NCBI RefSeq assembly: GCF_010731115.1
Contig: NZ_AP022616.1
Span: 3,348,001-3,412,000, forward strand
Direction: 5' to 3'
Origin: Mycolicibacterium phocaicum
GTDB lineage: Bacteria > Actinomycetota > Actinomycetes > Mycobacteriales > Mycobacteriaceae
DNA length: 64,000 bases
In this document: one piece after another, positions 45,787-54,452 of the stretch
Layout: the number at the start of each line of letters is the position of its first letter
Position numbering within the stretch: position 1 is the first letter of the stretch
Position numbers and translations under genes: made by a program
Notes under the pieces: generated by a model
Told to the model about the DNA's origin: nothing
Databases searched by the model: none
The model's input: only the letters and a program-made list of their open reading frames with translations

Positions 45787-47014
45787 TCAAGCCGCGGCCG
45801 GGAGTGGAGGTGGAAACGCTTGATGTTCGTTGTAGAGCTGGCCGGTGTGCAGGCAGTGATGCAGTTGGCCGAGGAATTTGTTGAACAGGTGCCGTTGGGC
45901 TTGGTGGTTCCAGTCTCCGGCGGCGCGGCGGGCGTCGAAGTGCCGGCGGGCTCCTGGGGAGGCGCGCAGCGAGGCCAGGGCCCAGATCGGCCCGACGGCG
46001 TTGAGTCGCCGGTTTTTGATATGACGGTGCAGGACAACGGTTTTCTTGCCGCTGGCTCGTGTGATCGGCGCCGATCCGGCGAACGCTTTCAAGCCGCGGG
46101 CGTCGGGGAACCGGGTGCGGTCATCACCGATCTCGGCGAGCACCCGGGCACCGGCGAGCATCCCCAGCCCGGGAAGCTGGTGATGATCGCGGCGTCCGGG
46201 TGCTGATCAAAATGGGCGGTCGCCGCCTCGGTCAACGCATCGGTCGCGGCGCAGGCCGCGTCGAACTGGCCCAGCAGCGCCGTCAGGTGAATGCCCATCG
46301 CGTTTTCCACCACCGCCGGCTGGTGCAGGTAGGTGTCGCCGAACACCTCACGCAGGCGTGTCACGTCGCGGTCGAGGTAGCGCTGGCGGCCAGCTTTGAT
46401 CAGCAGCCGGCGCAACCTGGCGGGGGTCAGCTTGGCGGCCTGGGCCGGGGTCGGCGCCGCGGTCAGGATGGCCCGGGCATCGGGGCGGGCCAGCCCGCCG
46501 TCGAGGCCGTCGAACGCCACCAGCGCGGCGGGTAGAACTCTTTGAGCAGATCACGGATCTGGTTGCCGACCTGCCCGCGGGCCCACACCGCGTCCTGCTG
46601 GGCGCGGGCCAGGACCCGGATCGCTTGGGCCAGTTCGGTATCGGCCGGCAACGCGCGATGCGCGGTGGGATCGGTGCGGATGATGTTGGCCAGCAGCACC
46701 GCGTCGGTGGCATCGGATTTGGCGCCCGACACCGAGTACCGGGCCCGGTAGCGGGACGCGGCCAGCGGGTTGATCGGGTAGATCACCCGGCCGGTTTCCC
46801 GCAGCGCTGCCACGAACAGGCCGCGGTCGGTTTCGATACCGACCGGGATCGGATGCTCAGCGCTGTCACCGACCTCGGCCAGCAGGGCCAGCAGGGCGGT
46901 GAACCCGGCGGCGTCGTTGTTGACCCGGCCGCGGGCCACCACCTTGCCCTCATCGTTGATCACCGCGACATCGTGATGGGCTGTGGCCCAATCGATTCCG
47001 CAATACAAACCCAA
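45787..47014 (-). pseudogene. IS110-family transposase (DEDD), two frameshifts
   Basis: IS110 transposases recombine DNA with an RNA guide. The three pieces in order are: TTG start at 47014 with GLYCGIDWA (first Asp), VGIETDRG (Glu) and KSDATDAVLLA (Asp pair) of the RuvC-like domain; a middle piece from about 46520 with AAFDGLDGG-type sequence; and a C-terminal Tnp20 piece from about 46161 with GMLAGARVLAEIG-type sequence and GSAPITRASGKK. Each break is a missing G: at about 46527 (CCGGCC read as CCGCC) and about 46169 (GGGG read as GGG). AAGGAG lies before the TTG. The gene would be intact if both G residues were present. Confidence 0.85.
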
Positions 47015-47340
47015 TGTTGTCTCACTCCTTCGATCTGTGGTCGTGCCGTTACCGGTGGACTCACGCGGCGCCCTAATCGTGGGACTCAAAGGTCCGTCAT
47101 CTCACTAGCCGTCCGTGACTCCAGCGCACCGCAGGACTTCGTTCTATCGAAGAGCTCAAAGCTCGGGAACCATCATCGGGAAGTCAACCCTGCGGCAGGC
47201 TCGGGCAACGGAATCCCACCACCACCGAACAGGGTCTGCTGCCAGGCGCGCCGTTCTTTCGTAAGTCGTCGAACGACGGGACACATCAGGCATCACCTGG
47301 CAACAGACCCCGTCAGGAACAAACCCCGGTCATCAGGACC
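47015..47340 (-). ncRNA. Candidate IS110 bridge RNA region
   Basis: The noncoding stretch upstream of the transposase can fold. Arms 47232-47246 (GGGTCTGCTGCCAGG) and 47296-47310 match as inverse complements at 14 of 15 positions and enclose a smaller hairpin GTCGT-CGA-ACGAC at 47265-47277. A further small hairpin (GAGC-TCAAA-GCTC) is near 47151-47163. In the IS110 family a bridge RNA encoded on this side of the transposase pairs with target and donor DNA. Position and folding fit; the loops were not matched to flanking DNA. Confidence 0.5.
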
Positions 47341-47376
47341 GGTAATCCATCCCTACTAAACGATTAGGACGCCACT

Positions 47377-48006
47377 GTGACCGTCGCGCCCCGCGAGCAG
47401 CTGCCCACCGTGCGGGGGCGCCAGACGCAAGCGGCGATCGACAGCGCCGCCCGCGCCGTCATTGCCCGCAAAGGCATTCTGGCGACCACCATTTCGGACA
47501 TCGCAGCCGAGGCCGGCCGGTCCACGGCGTCGTTCTACAACTACTACGACTCCAAGGAGGCGATGGTCCATGAATGGGCGCAACGCTTCCGCGACGAAGC
47601 CGGGGAGCGGGCCCTGCCGGCCATCAGCGCCGAGCTGACCAACTGGGAGCGCTCCCACCAGGCCGCCGCCGCGCACTGGGAGACCTACCGGCACCGGCTT
47701 GCCGAGGTCATCGCCATTTCCCAGTTGGCAATGATCAACGACGATTTCGCGCAGTATTGGTCCGAAATCTGCGAGCTACCGATCTCACTGATCGTGTCGA
47801 TGGTCAAACACGCTCAGCAGCAAGGCTTCTGCCCGGATGACAATCCACGGCTAGTTGCCGTGGCATTGGTATCGATGCTGAACCAGTTCTGCTATACCCA
47901 ATTGTCAGGTGATGGCGCCACCACCGCAGACGACGACGCCTGCGTCACCACCCTGGCCAACATCTTCTACCGGACCATCTACCACGAGGGGAATCCGCGT
48001 ACATGA
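47377..48006 (+). CDS. TetR-family transcriptional regulator
   Basis: The 209-residue repressor-like protein has a TetR helix-turn-helix at about residues 30-60 (TTISDIAAEAGRSTASFYNY, then YDSKEAM). CTAAACGATTAG at 47356-47367 in its own promoter is a near-palindrome that could be its operator. It overlaps the hydrolase gene by four bases and leads an operon with it and the dehydrogenase. The GTG at 47377 begins MTVAPREQLPTVRG. Confidence 0.85.
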   Translation: MTVAPREQLPTVRGRQTQAAIDSAARAVIARKGILATTISDIAAEAGRSTASFYNYYDSKEAMVHEWAQRFRDEAGERALPAISAELTNWERSHQAAAAHWETYRHRLAEVIAISQLAMINDDFAQYWSEICELPISLIVSMVKHAQQQGFCPDDNPRLVAVALVSMLNQFCYTQLSGDGATTADDDACVTTLANIFYRTIYHEGNPRT

Positions 48007-49022
48007 ATAGACCTGGAAGTTCGTCTGCCGCGGGAGTCACCCGAGAGTTCATCGGGATGGACTCGCCGACCGCGCTGCGTGCCGGGTCTGGTGGTCACCC
48101 CTGCCAGGGCATCTACTACCGCGGCATGGGCCGGAAGCCCAAGGTGGCGATGATCGCCACGCACTACCAGATCGATTTCGCCGAGCACTATCTCGCCGAC
48201 TACATGGCAACCCGCGGTATCGGGTTCCTCGGCTGGAACACCCGATTCCGCGGTTACGAATCCAGCTTTCTGCTCGATCACGCGCTCGTGGACATCGGCG
48301 TCGGGGTGCGCTGGCTGCGCGAGGTCGCCGGTGTGGAAACCGTTATTCTGCTGGGCAATTCGGGGGGCGGCTCCCTGATGGCCGCCTACCAGGCCCAGGC
48401 GCTGTCACCAAATATCACGCCGCTGGAAGGGATGCGCCCGGCGGCCGGTGTCTACGACCTGCTCCCGGCGGACGGCTACGTCTCCAGCGCCGCCCACCCG
48501 GGCCGACCGGATGTGCTGACCAATTGGATGGACGGCTCGGTGACCGATGAAACCGACGCACTGGCAACCGAATATGCGCGCGTCCGTGCCGCGGGCTTCC
48601 GGGACCGCCCGTTCACCGTCATGCGCACCTGGGCCGACCTGCGCATGATCGACCCCACGCTCGAACCCACCAAGCGCCCCGCCAATCAGTGCTATGCAGG
48701 ATCCCCCGTGCAGGCCAACCGCTCGGCCAACGGCATTGCCGCGGCCTGCACACTGCGCAGCTGGCTGACGATGTGGAGCCTGCGGCACGCCCAGACCCGT
48801 GCCGAGCCGCACCTGGCCCTCATCGAAAACCCGGCGCTGGTGATCAACGCCGAGCAGGATTCGGGCGTGTATCCGTCTGACGCGCAACGCATCTACGACG
48901 CGCTGGCCACCACCGACAAGACGCTGCACGCCATCGACTCCGACCACTACTTCACCACCCCGGGCGCCCGCAGCGAGCAGGCCGATCTGATCGCCAAATG
49001 GATCGCCAAGCGGTGGCGATGA
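48003..49022 (+). CDS. Alpha/beta hydrolase-fold protein
   Basis: This 339-residue protein has an alpha/beta hydrolase elbow in LLGNSGGGSLMAAYQ (nucleophile Ser near residue 120), a late acidic residue in NAEQDSGVYPSDAQ and a His in IDSDHYFTTPG. It resembles Rv0272c in position. It overlaps both the TetR gene upstream and the dehydrogenase downstream by four bases (ATGA), so the three proteins are translationally coupled and probably act on one pathway, possibly hydrolysis of an ester or thioester. Confidence 0.78.
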   Translation: MNRPGSSSAAGVTREFIGMDSPTALRAGSGGHPCQGIYYRGMGRKPKVAMIATHYQIDFAEHYLADYMATRGIGFLGWNTRFRGYESSFLLDHALVDIGVGVRWLREVAGVETVILLGNSGGGSLMAAYQAQALSPNITPLEGMRPAAGVYDLLPADGYVSSAAHPGRPDVLTNWMDGSVTDETDALATEYARVRAAGFRDRPFTVMRTWADLRMIDPTLEPTKRPANQCYAGSPVQANRSANGIAAACTLRSWLTMWSLRHAQTRAEPHLALIENPALVINAEQDSGVYPSDAQRIYDALATTDKTLHAIDSDHYFTTPGARSEQADLIAKWIAKRWR

Positions 49023-49981
49023 ATCAGCCCGTACGGGTGTTGGCGCACTTCACGCCCGGCCCGCGCGTCACGGAATTCCTTGCTCCGCTGGACAATCTGG
49101 TCGACGTCCGGTTCTGCGCGGCGGACGACGACACGACGTTCTACCGGGAGCTGCCGGACGCCGAGGTGCTGTGGCACGTCCTGCGCCCGGTCAGCGCCGC
49201 GGATCTGGAATTGGGCGGGCGCCTCAAGCTGGTCCACAAGATGGGCGCGGGCGTCAACACCATCGACGTCGGCGCGGCGACCCGTCTCGGCATCGCGGTC
49301 GCCAACATGCCGGGCGCCAACGCACCTTCGGTCGCCGAAGGCGCGGTCATGCTGATGCTGGCCGCGCTACGACGGCTGCCTGAACTCGACCGCGCCACCC
49401 GCGCCGGCGCCGGCTGGCCCACCGACCCGACGCTCGGCGAGACGGTCCGGGACATCGGCAGCTGCACCGTCGGCCTCATCGGTTACGGCAACATCGCCAA
49501 GCGGGTCGAGACCATCGTCACCGCCATGGGCGCGACCGTCGTGCACACCAATACCCGTGGCGCGCAGGGCCACCCCGGCTGGCGGACGCTCCCCGACCTG
49601 CTGGCCGTCAGCGATGTCGTCTCGCTACACCTGCCGCTCACCGAACACACCGAAGGACTGCTCGACGCCGCGGCGCTGTCGCGGATGAAACCGGGTGCGG
49701 TCCTGGTCAACACCTCACGCGGCGCCGTCATCGACGAACCCGCGCTGGTCTCCGCACTACAGCACGGGCCCCTGCAGGCCGCGGGCCTCGACGTCTTCGC
49801 CACCGAGCCCGTCGACGCCGCCAATCCACTGCTCAAGCTCGACAACGTCGTCGTCAGCCCGCACACCACGTGGTACACCGCCGACACCATGCACCGCTAC
49901 CTGGCCGAAGCGGTCGGTAACTGCGAGCGACTCGCCGCTGGACAGCAGCTGGCCAACGTAGTGAACGAAGTGAACCTCTAA
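49019..49981 (+). CDS. D-isomer-specific 2-hydroxyacid dehydrogenase
   Basis: The 320-residue NAD-dependent enzyme has the Rossmann motif GLIGYGNIAKRVE (about residues 150-162), the catalytic Arg region NTSRGAVIDEPAL and the His motif VSPHTTWYT in place of the common H-x-x-G. It would reduce a 2-keto acid or oxidise a D-2-hydroxy acid. The ATG at 49019 overlaps the hydrolase stop. The next gene, a fused acyl-CoA dehydrogenase, has its own Shine-Dalgarno and a palindrome before it. Confidence 0.88.
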   Translation: MNQPVRVLAHFTPGPRVTEFLAPLDNLVDVRFCAADDDTTFYRELPDAEVLWHVLRPVSAADLELGGRLKLVHKMGAGVNTIDVGAATRLGIAVANMPGANAPSVAEGAVMLMLAALRRLPELDRATRAGAGWPTDPTLGETVRDIGSCTVGLIGYGNIAKRVETIVTAMGATVVHTNTRGAQGHPGWRTLPDLLAVSDVVSLHLPLTEHTEGLLDAAALSRMKPGAVLVNTSRGAVIDEPALVSALQHGPLQAAGLDVFATEPVDAANPLLKLDNVVVSPHTTWYTADTMHRYLAEAVGNCERLAAGQQLANVVNEVNL

Positions 49982-50007
49982 ACACCCGTCAAGTGGGTTA
50001 CTCTCGG

Positions 50008-50033
50008 AACCAACCGACCAGTTATTTGGTTGG
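50008..50033. promoter_or_regulatory. Candidate operator upstream of the acyl-CoA dehydrogenase
   Basis: CCAACC (50010-50015) and GGTTGG (50028-50033) are inverse complements 12 bases apart, with a nested ACCA/TGGT pair between them. The location 40-65 bases before the start suits a TetR-type operator; which regulator binds is unknown. Confidence 0.45.
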
Positions 50034-50074
50034 GTGCGCCCTGCACAGCCCACAGCCGGTCACAGGAGGCAACG

Positions 50075-52255
50075 ATGCCCATCGCGATCACGTCCGAGCA
50101 CAACGATCTGGCCGATTCGGTCCGATCCCTGGTGGCGCGGGTCGCGCCGTCCGAGGTCTTGCACGAGGCCCTCGAGACCCCGATCAGCAACCCGCCGCCG
50201 TATTGGGCCGCGGCCGCCGACCAAGGCCTGCAGGGCCTGCACCTGTCGGAAGCCGTTGGCGGACAAGGCTTCGGCATCCTCGAACTCGCGATCACCCTGG
50301 CCGAGTTCGGCTACGGCGCCGTCCCCGGCCCGTTCGTCCCGTCGGCCATCGCCAGTGCGCTGATCGCCGCGCACGACCCCAAGTCGGCCCTGCTGCCCGG
50401 CCTGGCCTCCGGCGAGATCATCGCCGCGTACGCCTTGAACTCGGGCCTGACCGCCACCACCCAGGGCGACGGACTCGTCGTCAGCGGTGAGATCCGCGCC
50501 GTCCCCGCGGCCGCGCAAGCCGAGCTCCTGGTGGTGCCCGTCGACGGCCGGTGGGTGGCCCTCGACACCGCGAGCCTGCAGATCGACCCAGTCCAGAGCG
50601 TCGACCCGCTGCACCCCGTCGCCCACGTCCGCGCCGACGCCGTACCGGTCGCCGCCGACCGCATCCTCACCGGCCTGGACCAGTCGCACGCCCGGGCCCT
50701 GATCACGACGCTGCTGTCGGCCGCATGTGTCGGCGTCGCGCGGTGGGCCACCGACACCGCCGCCGCGTACGCCAAGATCCGGGAGCAGTTCGGCCGCCCC
50801 ATCGGTCAGTTCCAGGCCATCAAGCACAAGTGCGCCAACATGATTGCCGAGACCGAGCGGGCCACGGGCGCCGTCTGGGATGCCGCCCGCGCGCTCGACG
50901 AGCACGCGTCCGGTGACGCCGAATCCGACTACCTGTTCGCCGCCGCGGTGGCCGCGACCCTGGCGCCCGTCGCCGCGCAGCACTGTGCGCAGGACTGCAT
51001 CCAGGTGCACGGCGGCATCGGCTTCACCTGGGAACACGACACCAACGTGTACTACCGGCACGCCATCGCGCTGGTCGCCGGATTCGGCCGGGCCGCGGAC
51101 CACCCGCGCCAGGTCGTGGACCTCGCCACGACCTCCGGCATGCGGTCCATCGACATCGACCTGGACCCGGACACCGAGAAGCTGCGCGCCGAGATCCGGG
51201 CGGAAGTGACTGCGCTGAAAGCACTTCCGAGCGGACCGGAGCGCAACGCCGCGATCGCCGAAGGCGGCTGGGTGCAGCCGCACCTGCCGACGCCCTGGGG
51301 CCGGGCCGCAGAGCCGATCGAGCAGATCATCATCGCTCAGGAGTTCAGCACCGGAAAGGTGCGCAGGCCACAGATGGGCATCGCGGCGTGGATCATCCCG
51401 TCGATCGTCGCGTTCGGCACCCACAAGCAGCAGCAGGACTTCCTGCCGCCGACGTTCCGCGGCGACATGATCTGGTGCCAGCTGTTCTCCGAGCCCGGTG
51501 CCGGCAGCGACCTCGCCAGCCTGACCACCAAGGCCGTCAAGGTCGACGGCGGCTGGCGCATCACCGGCCAGAAGATCTGGACGACGGGAGCCCAGTTCTC
51601 CGCGTGGGGTGCGCTCCTGGCCCGGACCGACCCCAACGCGCCGAAACATCAAGGCATCACGTATTTCCTGCTCGACATGAAGAGCCCCGGCGTCGAGGTG
51701 AAACCGCTGCGCGAGCTCACCGGCAACGCGATGTTCAACACCGTCTTCATCGACGACGTCTTCGTCCCCGACGACATGGTGCTCGGCGAGGTGAACCGCG
51801 GCTGGGAGGTCAGCCGCAACACCCTGACCAACGAGCGGGTATCGATCGGCAGCAGCGAGCCGCCGTTCCTGGCCAGCCTCGATCAGTTCGTGGAGTTCCT
51901 GCGGGACGGCGAATTCGACGAACTGCAGCGCCACGAGGCCGGCAAGCTGATCGCCGAGGGCCACGCCGCGAAGCTGCTCAACATGCGCTCGACGCTGCTG
52001 ACCCTCGCCGGTGGCGACGCGATGCCGGCCGCCGCGATCTCCAAGCTGTTGTCCATGAAGACCGGCCAGGGCTATGCCGAATTCGGGGTCGCGTCGTTCG
52101 GCAGCGACGCGGTTGTCGGTGACCCGCAACAACCCTCCGGCCGGTGGGACGAATACCTGTTGGCCGGCCGCGCGACGACCATCTACGGCGGCACCTCCGA
52201 GGTGCAGCTGAACATCATCGCCGAGCGGCTGCTGGGCCTGCCCCGCGACCCGTAA
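50075..52255 (+). CDS. fadE6: Fused double-domain acyl-CoA dehydrogenase (FadE6-like)
   Basis: This 726-residue protein contains two acyl-CoA dehydrogenase units joined head to tail. The first (1-345) ends QVHGGIGFTWEHDTNVYYRH; the second (350-726) has WCQLFSEPGAGSDLASL, ITGQKIWTTGAQ and YGGTSEVQLNIIAERLLG. Each unit has FAD- and substrate-binding segments. In mycobacteria such fusions replace two-gene alpha2beta2 FadE enzymes that act on bulky substrates such as sterol side chains. Length and synteny with fadD2 and polD2 fit Rv0271c (FadE6). AGGAGG at 50064-50069 fixes the ATG at 50075. Confidence 0.85.
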   Translation: MPIAITSEHNDLADSVRSLVARVAPSEVLHEALETPISNPPPYWAAAADQGLQGLHLSEAVGGQGFGILELAITLAEFGYGAVPGPFVPSAIASALIAAHDPKSALLPGLASGEIIAAYALNSGLTATTQGDGLVVSGEIRAVPAAAQAELLVVPVDGRWVALDTASLQIDPVQSVDPLHPVAHVRADAVPVAADRILTGLDQSHARALITTLLSAACVGVARWATDTAAAYAKIREQFGRPIGQFQAIKHKCANMIAETERATGAVWDAARALDEHASGDAESDYLFAAAVAATLAPVAAQHCAQDCIQVHGGIGFTWEHDTNVYYRHAIALVAGFGRAADHPRQVVDLATTSGMRSIDIDLDPDTEKLRAEIRAEVTALKALPSGPERNAAIAEGGWVQPHLPTPWGRAAEPIEQIIIAQEFSTGKVRRPQMGIAAWIIPSIVAFGTHKQQQDFLPPTFRGDMIWCQLFSEPGAGSDLASLTTKAVKVDGGWRITGQKIWTTGAQFSAWGALLARTDPNAPKHQGITYFLLDMKSPGVEVKPLRELTGNAMFNTVFIDDVFVPDDMVLGEVNRGWEVSRNTLTNERVSIGSSEPPFLASLDQFVEFLRDGEFDELQRHEAGKLIAEGHAAKLLNMRSTLLTLAGGDAMPAAAISKLLSMKTGQGYAEFGVASFGSDAVVGDPQQPSGRWDEYLLAGRATTIYGGTSEVQLNIIAERLLGLPRDP

Positions 52256-52274
52256 CCGCTGCCCACCAACGGCC

Positions 52275-52313
52275 GGGAAACCCTCATTTCAGTGCAGAAA
52301 TGGGGGTTTTCCC
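52275..52313 (+). terminator. Hairpin after the acyl-CoA dehydrogenase gene
   Basis: GGGAAACCCTCATTTC pairs with GAAATGGGGGTTTTCCC around AGTGCA, a 16-bp stem with one bulged T and one G-T pair, 20 bases beyond the stop codon. Confidence 0.75.
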
Positions 52314-52381
52314 TATTGTCCGCGGCTGGTCGGCCAGGTGTACCGTTGACGTAGGCGGAAACATGTTTGGTGGTGATGGTC

Positions 52382-52678
52382 ATGACCACGACAGAGCCGG
52401 CCACACGCGCGTCACGCATCCTGCGGCCGGTCTTGATAGCAGCCGTTGCGCTCGCGTTCACGATCCTGCCGACGGCCCTGCGCAGCCCGACCGTCACGCT
52501 GCAGGCGACCGGCGATCCGTGCGTCAACGGCATCGTCCCGTGGAACCCCTACGTCGTGAACTGCAACCTGCCCGATCGCAATACGCCCAGGGTGCGCGGC
52601 GCGGCTCCCGACGCCGGCGCCATCATCGCGTGCCGCGGCAGGCCGGCCTGCCTGTCCTGGTACGTCAACGGGTACTAG
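52382..52678 (+). CDS. Small exported Cys-containing protein of unknown function
   Basis: The 98-residue product has a signal peptide or anchor (RILRPVLIAAVALAFTILP) and a mature part with four Cys (DPCVNG, NCNLPD, IACRG, PACLSW) that could form two disulfides outside the cell. No family is recognised. Three in-frame or nearby ATG/GTG codons lie between 52367 and 52382; the ATG at 52382 gives the shortest basic leader before the hydrophobic run. It overlaps the convergent fadD2 stop by three bases. Confidence 0.6.
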   Translation: MTTTEPATRASRILRPVLIAAVALAFTILPTALRSPTVTLQATGDPCVNGIVPWNPYVVNCNLPDRNTPRVRGAAPDAGAIIACRGRPACLSWYVNGY

Positions 52679-54387
52679 AGGTCCATCTCCCGTAGCGCGC
52701 GCTTGAGGATCTTGCCCGTGGGGTTACGCGGCAGCTCGTCGAGGAACACGACCTCGCGCGGAACCTTGTAGCGCGCCAAGTGATCTCGCACGTAAGACTT
52801 GATGTCGTCCTCGCTGACCGTCGCCCCCTCGGTTCTCACGACGAAGGCCCGCAACCGCGCGCCGAAGTCCTTGTCGTCGACACCGATCGCGGTCGCCTCC
52901 ACCACCTCGGGGTGTCCGCTGATCAGGTCCTCGACCTCGGCGGGGAAGACGTTCTCGCCGCCGGAGACGATCATCTCGTCGTCACGGCCACTGACGTACA
53001 GCAATCCGCGCTCGTCGAAGTAGCCGACGTCGCCCGACGACAGCATGCCGTCGATGATCTCCTTGCCACCGCCGCCGGTGTACCCCTCGAACGGGAAAGT
53101 GGTGCCGACGAAGATGCGCCCGACGCTGCCCTGCGGCAGTTCCTTGCCGTTGTCGTCGAAGATCTTCACGCGGACGCCCTTGACCACCGGGCCGACCGTC
53201 GCCGGGTTGATCGACAGGTCCTGCGGACGGGCGATGGTGGCGAACGAGATCTCGGTCGACCCGTACAGGTTGTAGATCACCGGGCCCAGATCCTTGAGCG
53301 CCCGTGTCGCCAGTTCGGATCCCAACTGCGAACCCGACACGAAGACGATCCGCAGGCTCGACAGGTTCGGCTTCGGTGACGCCTTGTCCAGCTCGTCGAG
53401 GATGCGCGACAACATCACCGGCACCACCACCATGGCGGTGACCCGGTGCCGCTCGATGTCGGCGAGCACGGTGGCCGGCTTGAACCGGCGCCGCAGCACC
53501 AGCGTGCTGCCGAGCAGCATGGCGATGGTCGAGTGCAGGTACCCCAGCGCGTGGAACATCGGCGCGGGCAGGCTGGTCACCTCACCGGATTTGAACGGCA
53601 CCGACGACAGCACGCCACCCACCGGGGCCAGCGACGGCGGGGCACTTCGGTTGGCGCCCTTGGGAGTTCCCGTGGTGCCGCTGGTCAAGATGATGATGGA
53701 CGCCGATTTGGCGGCCTTCGGCGGCGCCAGGCTGCTGGTCCGGGCGATGACCTCTGCCAGCGATTCGTCGGTGCTGTCCGACGGTTCCGGCTTGTCCGGG
53801 TTGTGCCCCAGTGCCCGCAGCTTGCCCAAGGGTGGCTCGGACAGCGCGACGGCGTCGGCGTATTCGTCGTCGTAGATGATGAGCTGCGCGCCCTCGCGCT
53901 CAGAGACCTCTTTGATCTGTGGACCCGAGAATTCGGTGTTCATCAGGATGATGCGCGCGCCCACCCGCGCCGCGCCGTATACCGAGATCAGGAACCACCG
54001 GTGGTTGCGGGCCAGGATCGCCACGCCTTCCCCGGCCTGAACCCCCTTGGCCCGCAACGCGTTGGCCGTGGCGTTCACGGCGTCGTCGAACTCCTGGAAG
54101 GTGATGTCGCCGTCGTCGTCGATGACGGCGGTGCGGTGCGGGGTACGACGCGCGTTGAGCGCCGGGACCATGCCGATCTCACCCCAGCGGGCGATGTCGG
54201 CCAGCATCGCCGCGATGTGCTGTGGCGACTCGAGTTTGAGCGCGCCCGCCTCGAACATCTTCTTGGCGTAGTGCAGTTCGGCGGCGCCGCGGTCAGCCAA
54301 TTTGGTGACCGATTTGCCGCCCAATTTTTCCAAAGTTTCCTGAACCTTGTTTGCCACCTGCGACGGGAGGTCAGTCAGCTTCGCCAT
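52675..54387 (-). CDS. fadD2: Long-chain fatty-acyl-CoA synthetase (FadD2-like)
   Basis: The 570-residue adenylate-forming enzyme activates a fatty acid to its CoA ester. The AMP-binding loop is ILTSGTTGTPKGA, followed by YGSTEISFATIARP (motif A5), GDVGYFDERGLLYVSGRDDE and the C-terminal Lys in NPTGKILKR. Its N terminus (MAKLTDLPSQVANKVQ) and neighbourhood (fused FadE, LigD-type polymerase) match FadD2, Rv0270. It is divergent from the polymerase gene with 65 bases between starts. Confidence 0.9.
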   Translation of the reverse strand: MAKLTDLPSQVANKVQETLEKLGGKSVTKLADRGAAELHYAKKMFEAGALKLESPQHIAAMLADIARWGEIGMVPALNARRTPHRTAVIDDDGDITFQEFDDAVNATANALRAKGVQAGEGVAILARNHRWFLISVYGAARVGARIILMNTEFSGPQIKEVSEREGAQLIIYDDEYADAVALSEPPLGKLRALGHNPDKPEPSDSTDESLAEVIARTSSLAPPKAAKSASIIILTSGTTGTPKGANRSAPPSLAPVGGVLSSVPFKSGEVTSLPAPMFHALGYLHSTIAMLLGSTLVLRRRFKPATVLADIERHRVTAMVVVPVMLSRILDELDKASPKPNLSSLRIVFVSGSQLGSELATRALKDLGPVIYNLYGSTEISFATIARPQDLSINPATVGPVVKGVRVKIFDDNGKELPQGSVGRIFVGTTFPFEGYTGGGGKEIIDGMLSSGDVGYFDERGLLYVSGRDDEMIVSGGENVFPAEVEDLISGHPEVVEATAIGVDDKDFGARLRAFVVRTEGATVSEDDIKSYVRDHLARYKVPREVVFLDELPRNPTGKILKRALREMDL

Positions 54388-54452
54388 GAGCCAACCATAG
54401 GTGACACCACGGGTAACGCGGCCGGAACTCTCGCGCCAATTACGATGACTTC

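Larger units (their letters stand above)
45787..47340 (-). mobile_element. IS110-family insertion sequence, degenerate (ends approximate)
   Basis: The element consists of an IS110-type transposase gene broken by two frameshifts and a structured noncoding stretch of about 300 bases upstream of it. IS110 elements lack terminal inverted repeats and large target duplications, so exact ends cannot be read; the limits are bounded by the VOC promoter on one side and the TetR promoter on the other. It separates the VOC gene from its probable TetR regulator. Confidence 0.75.
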
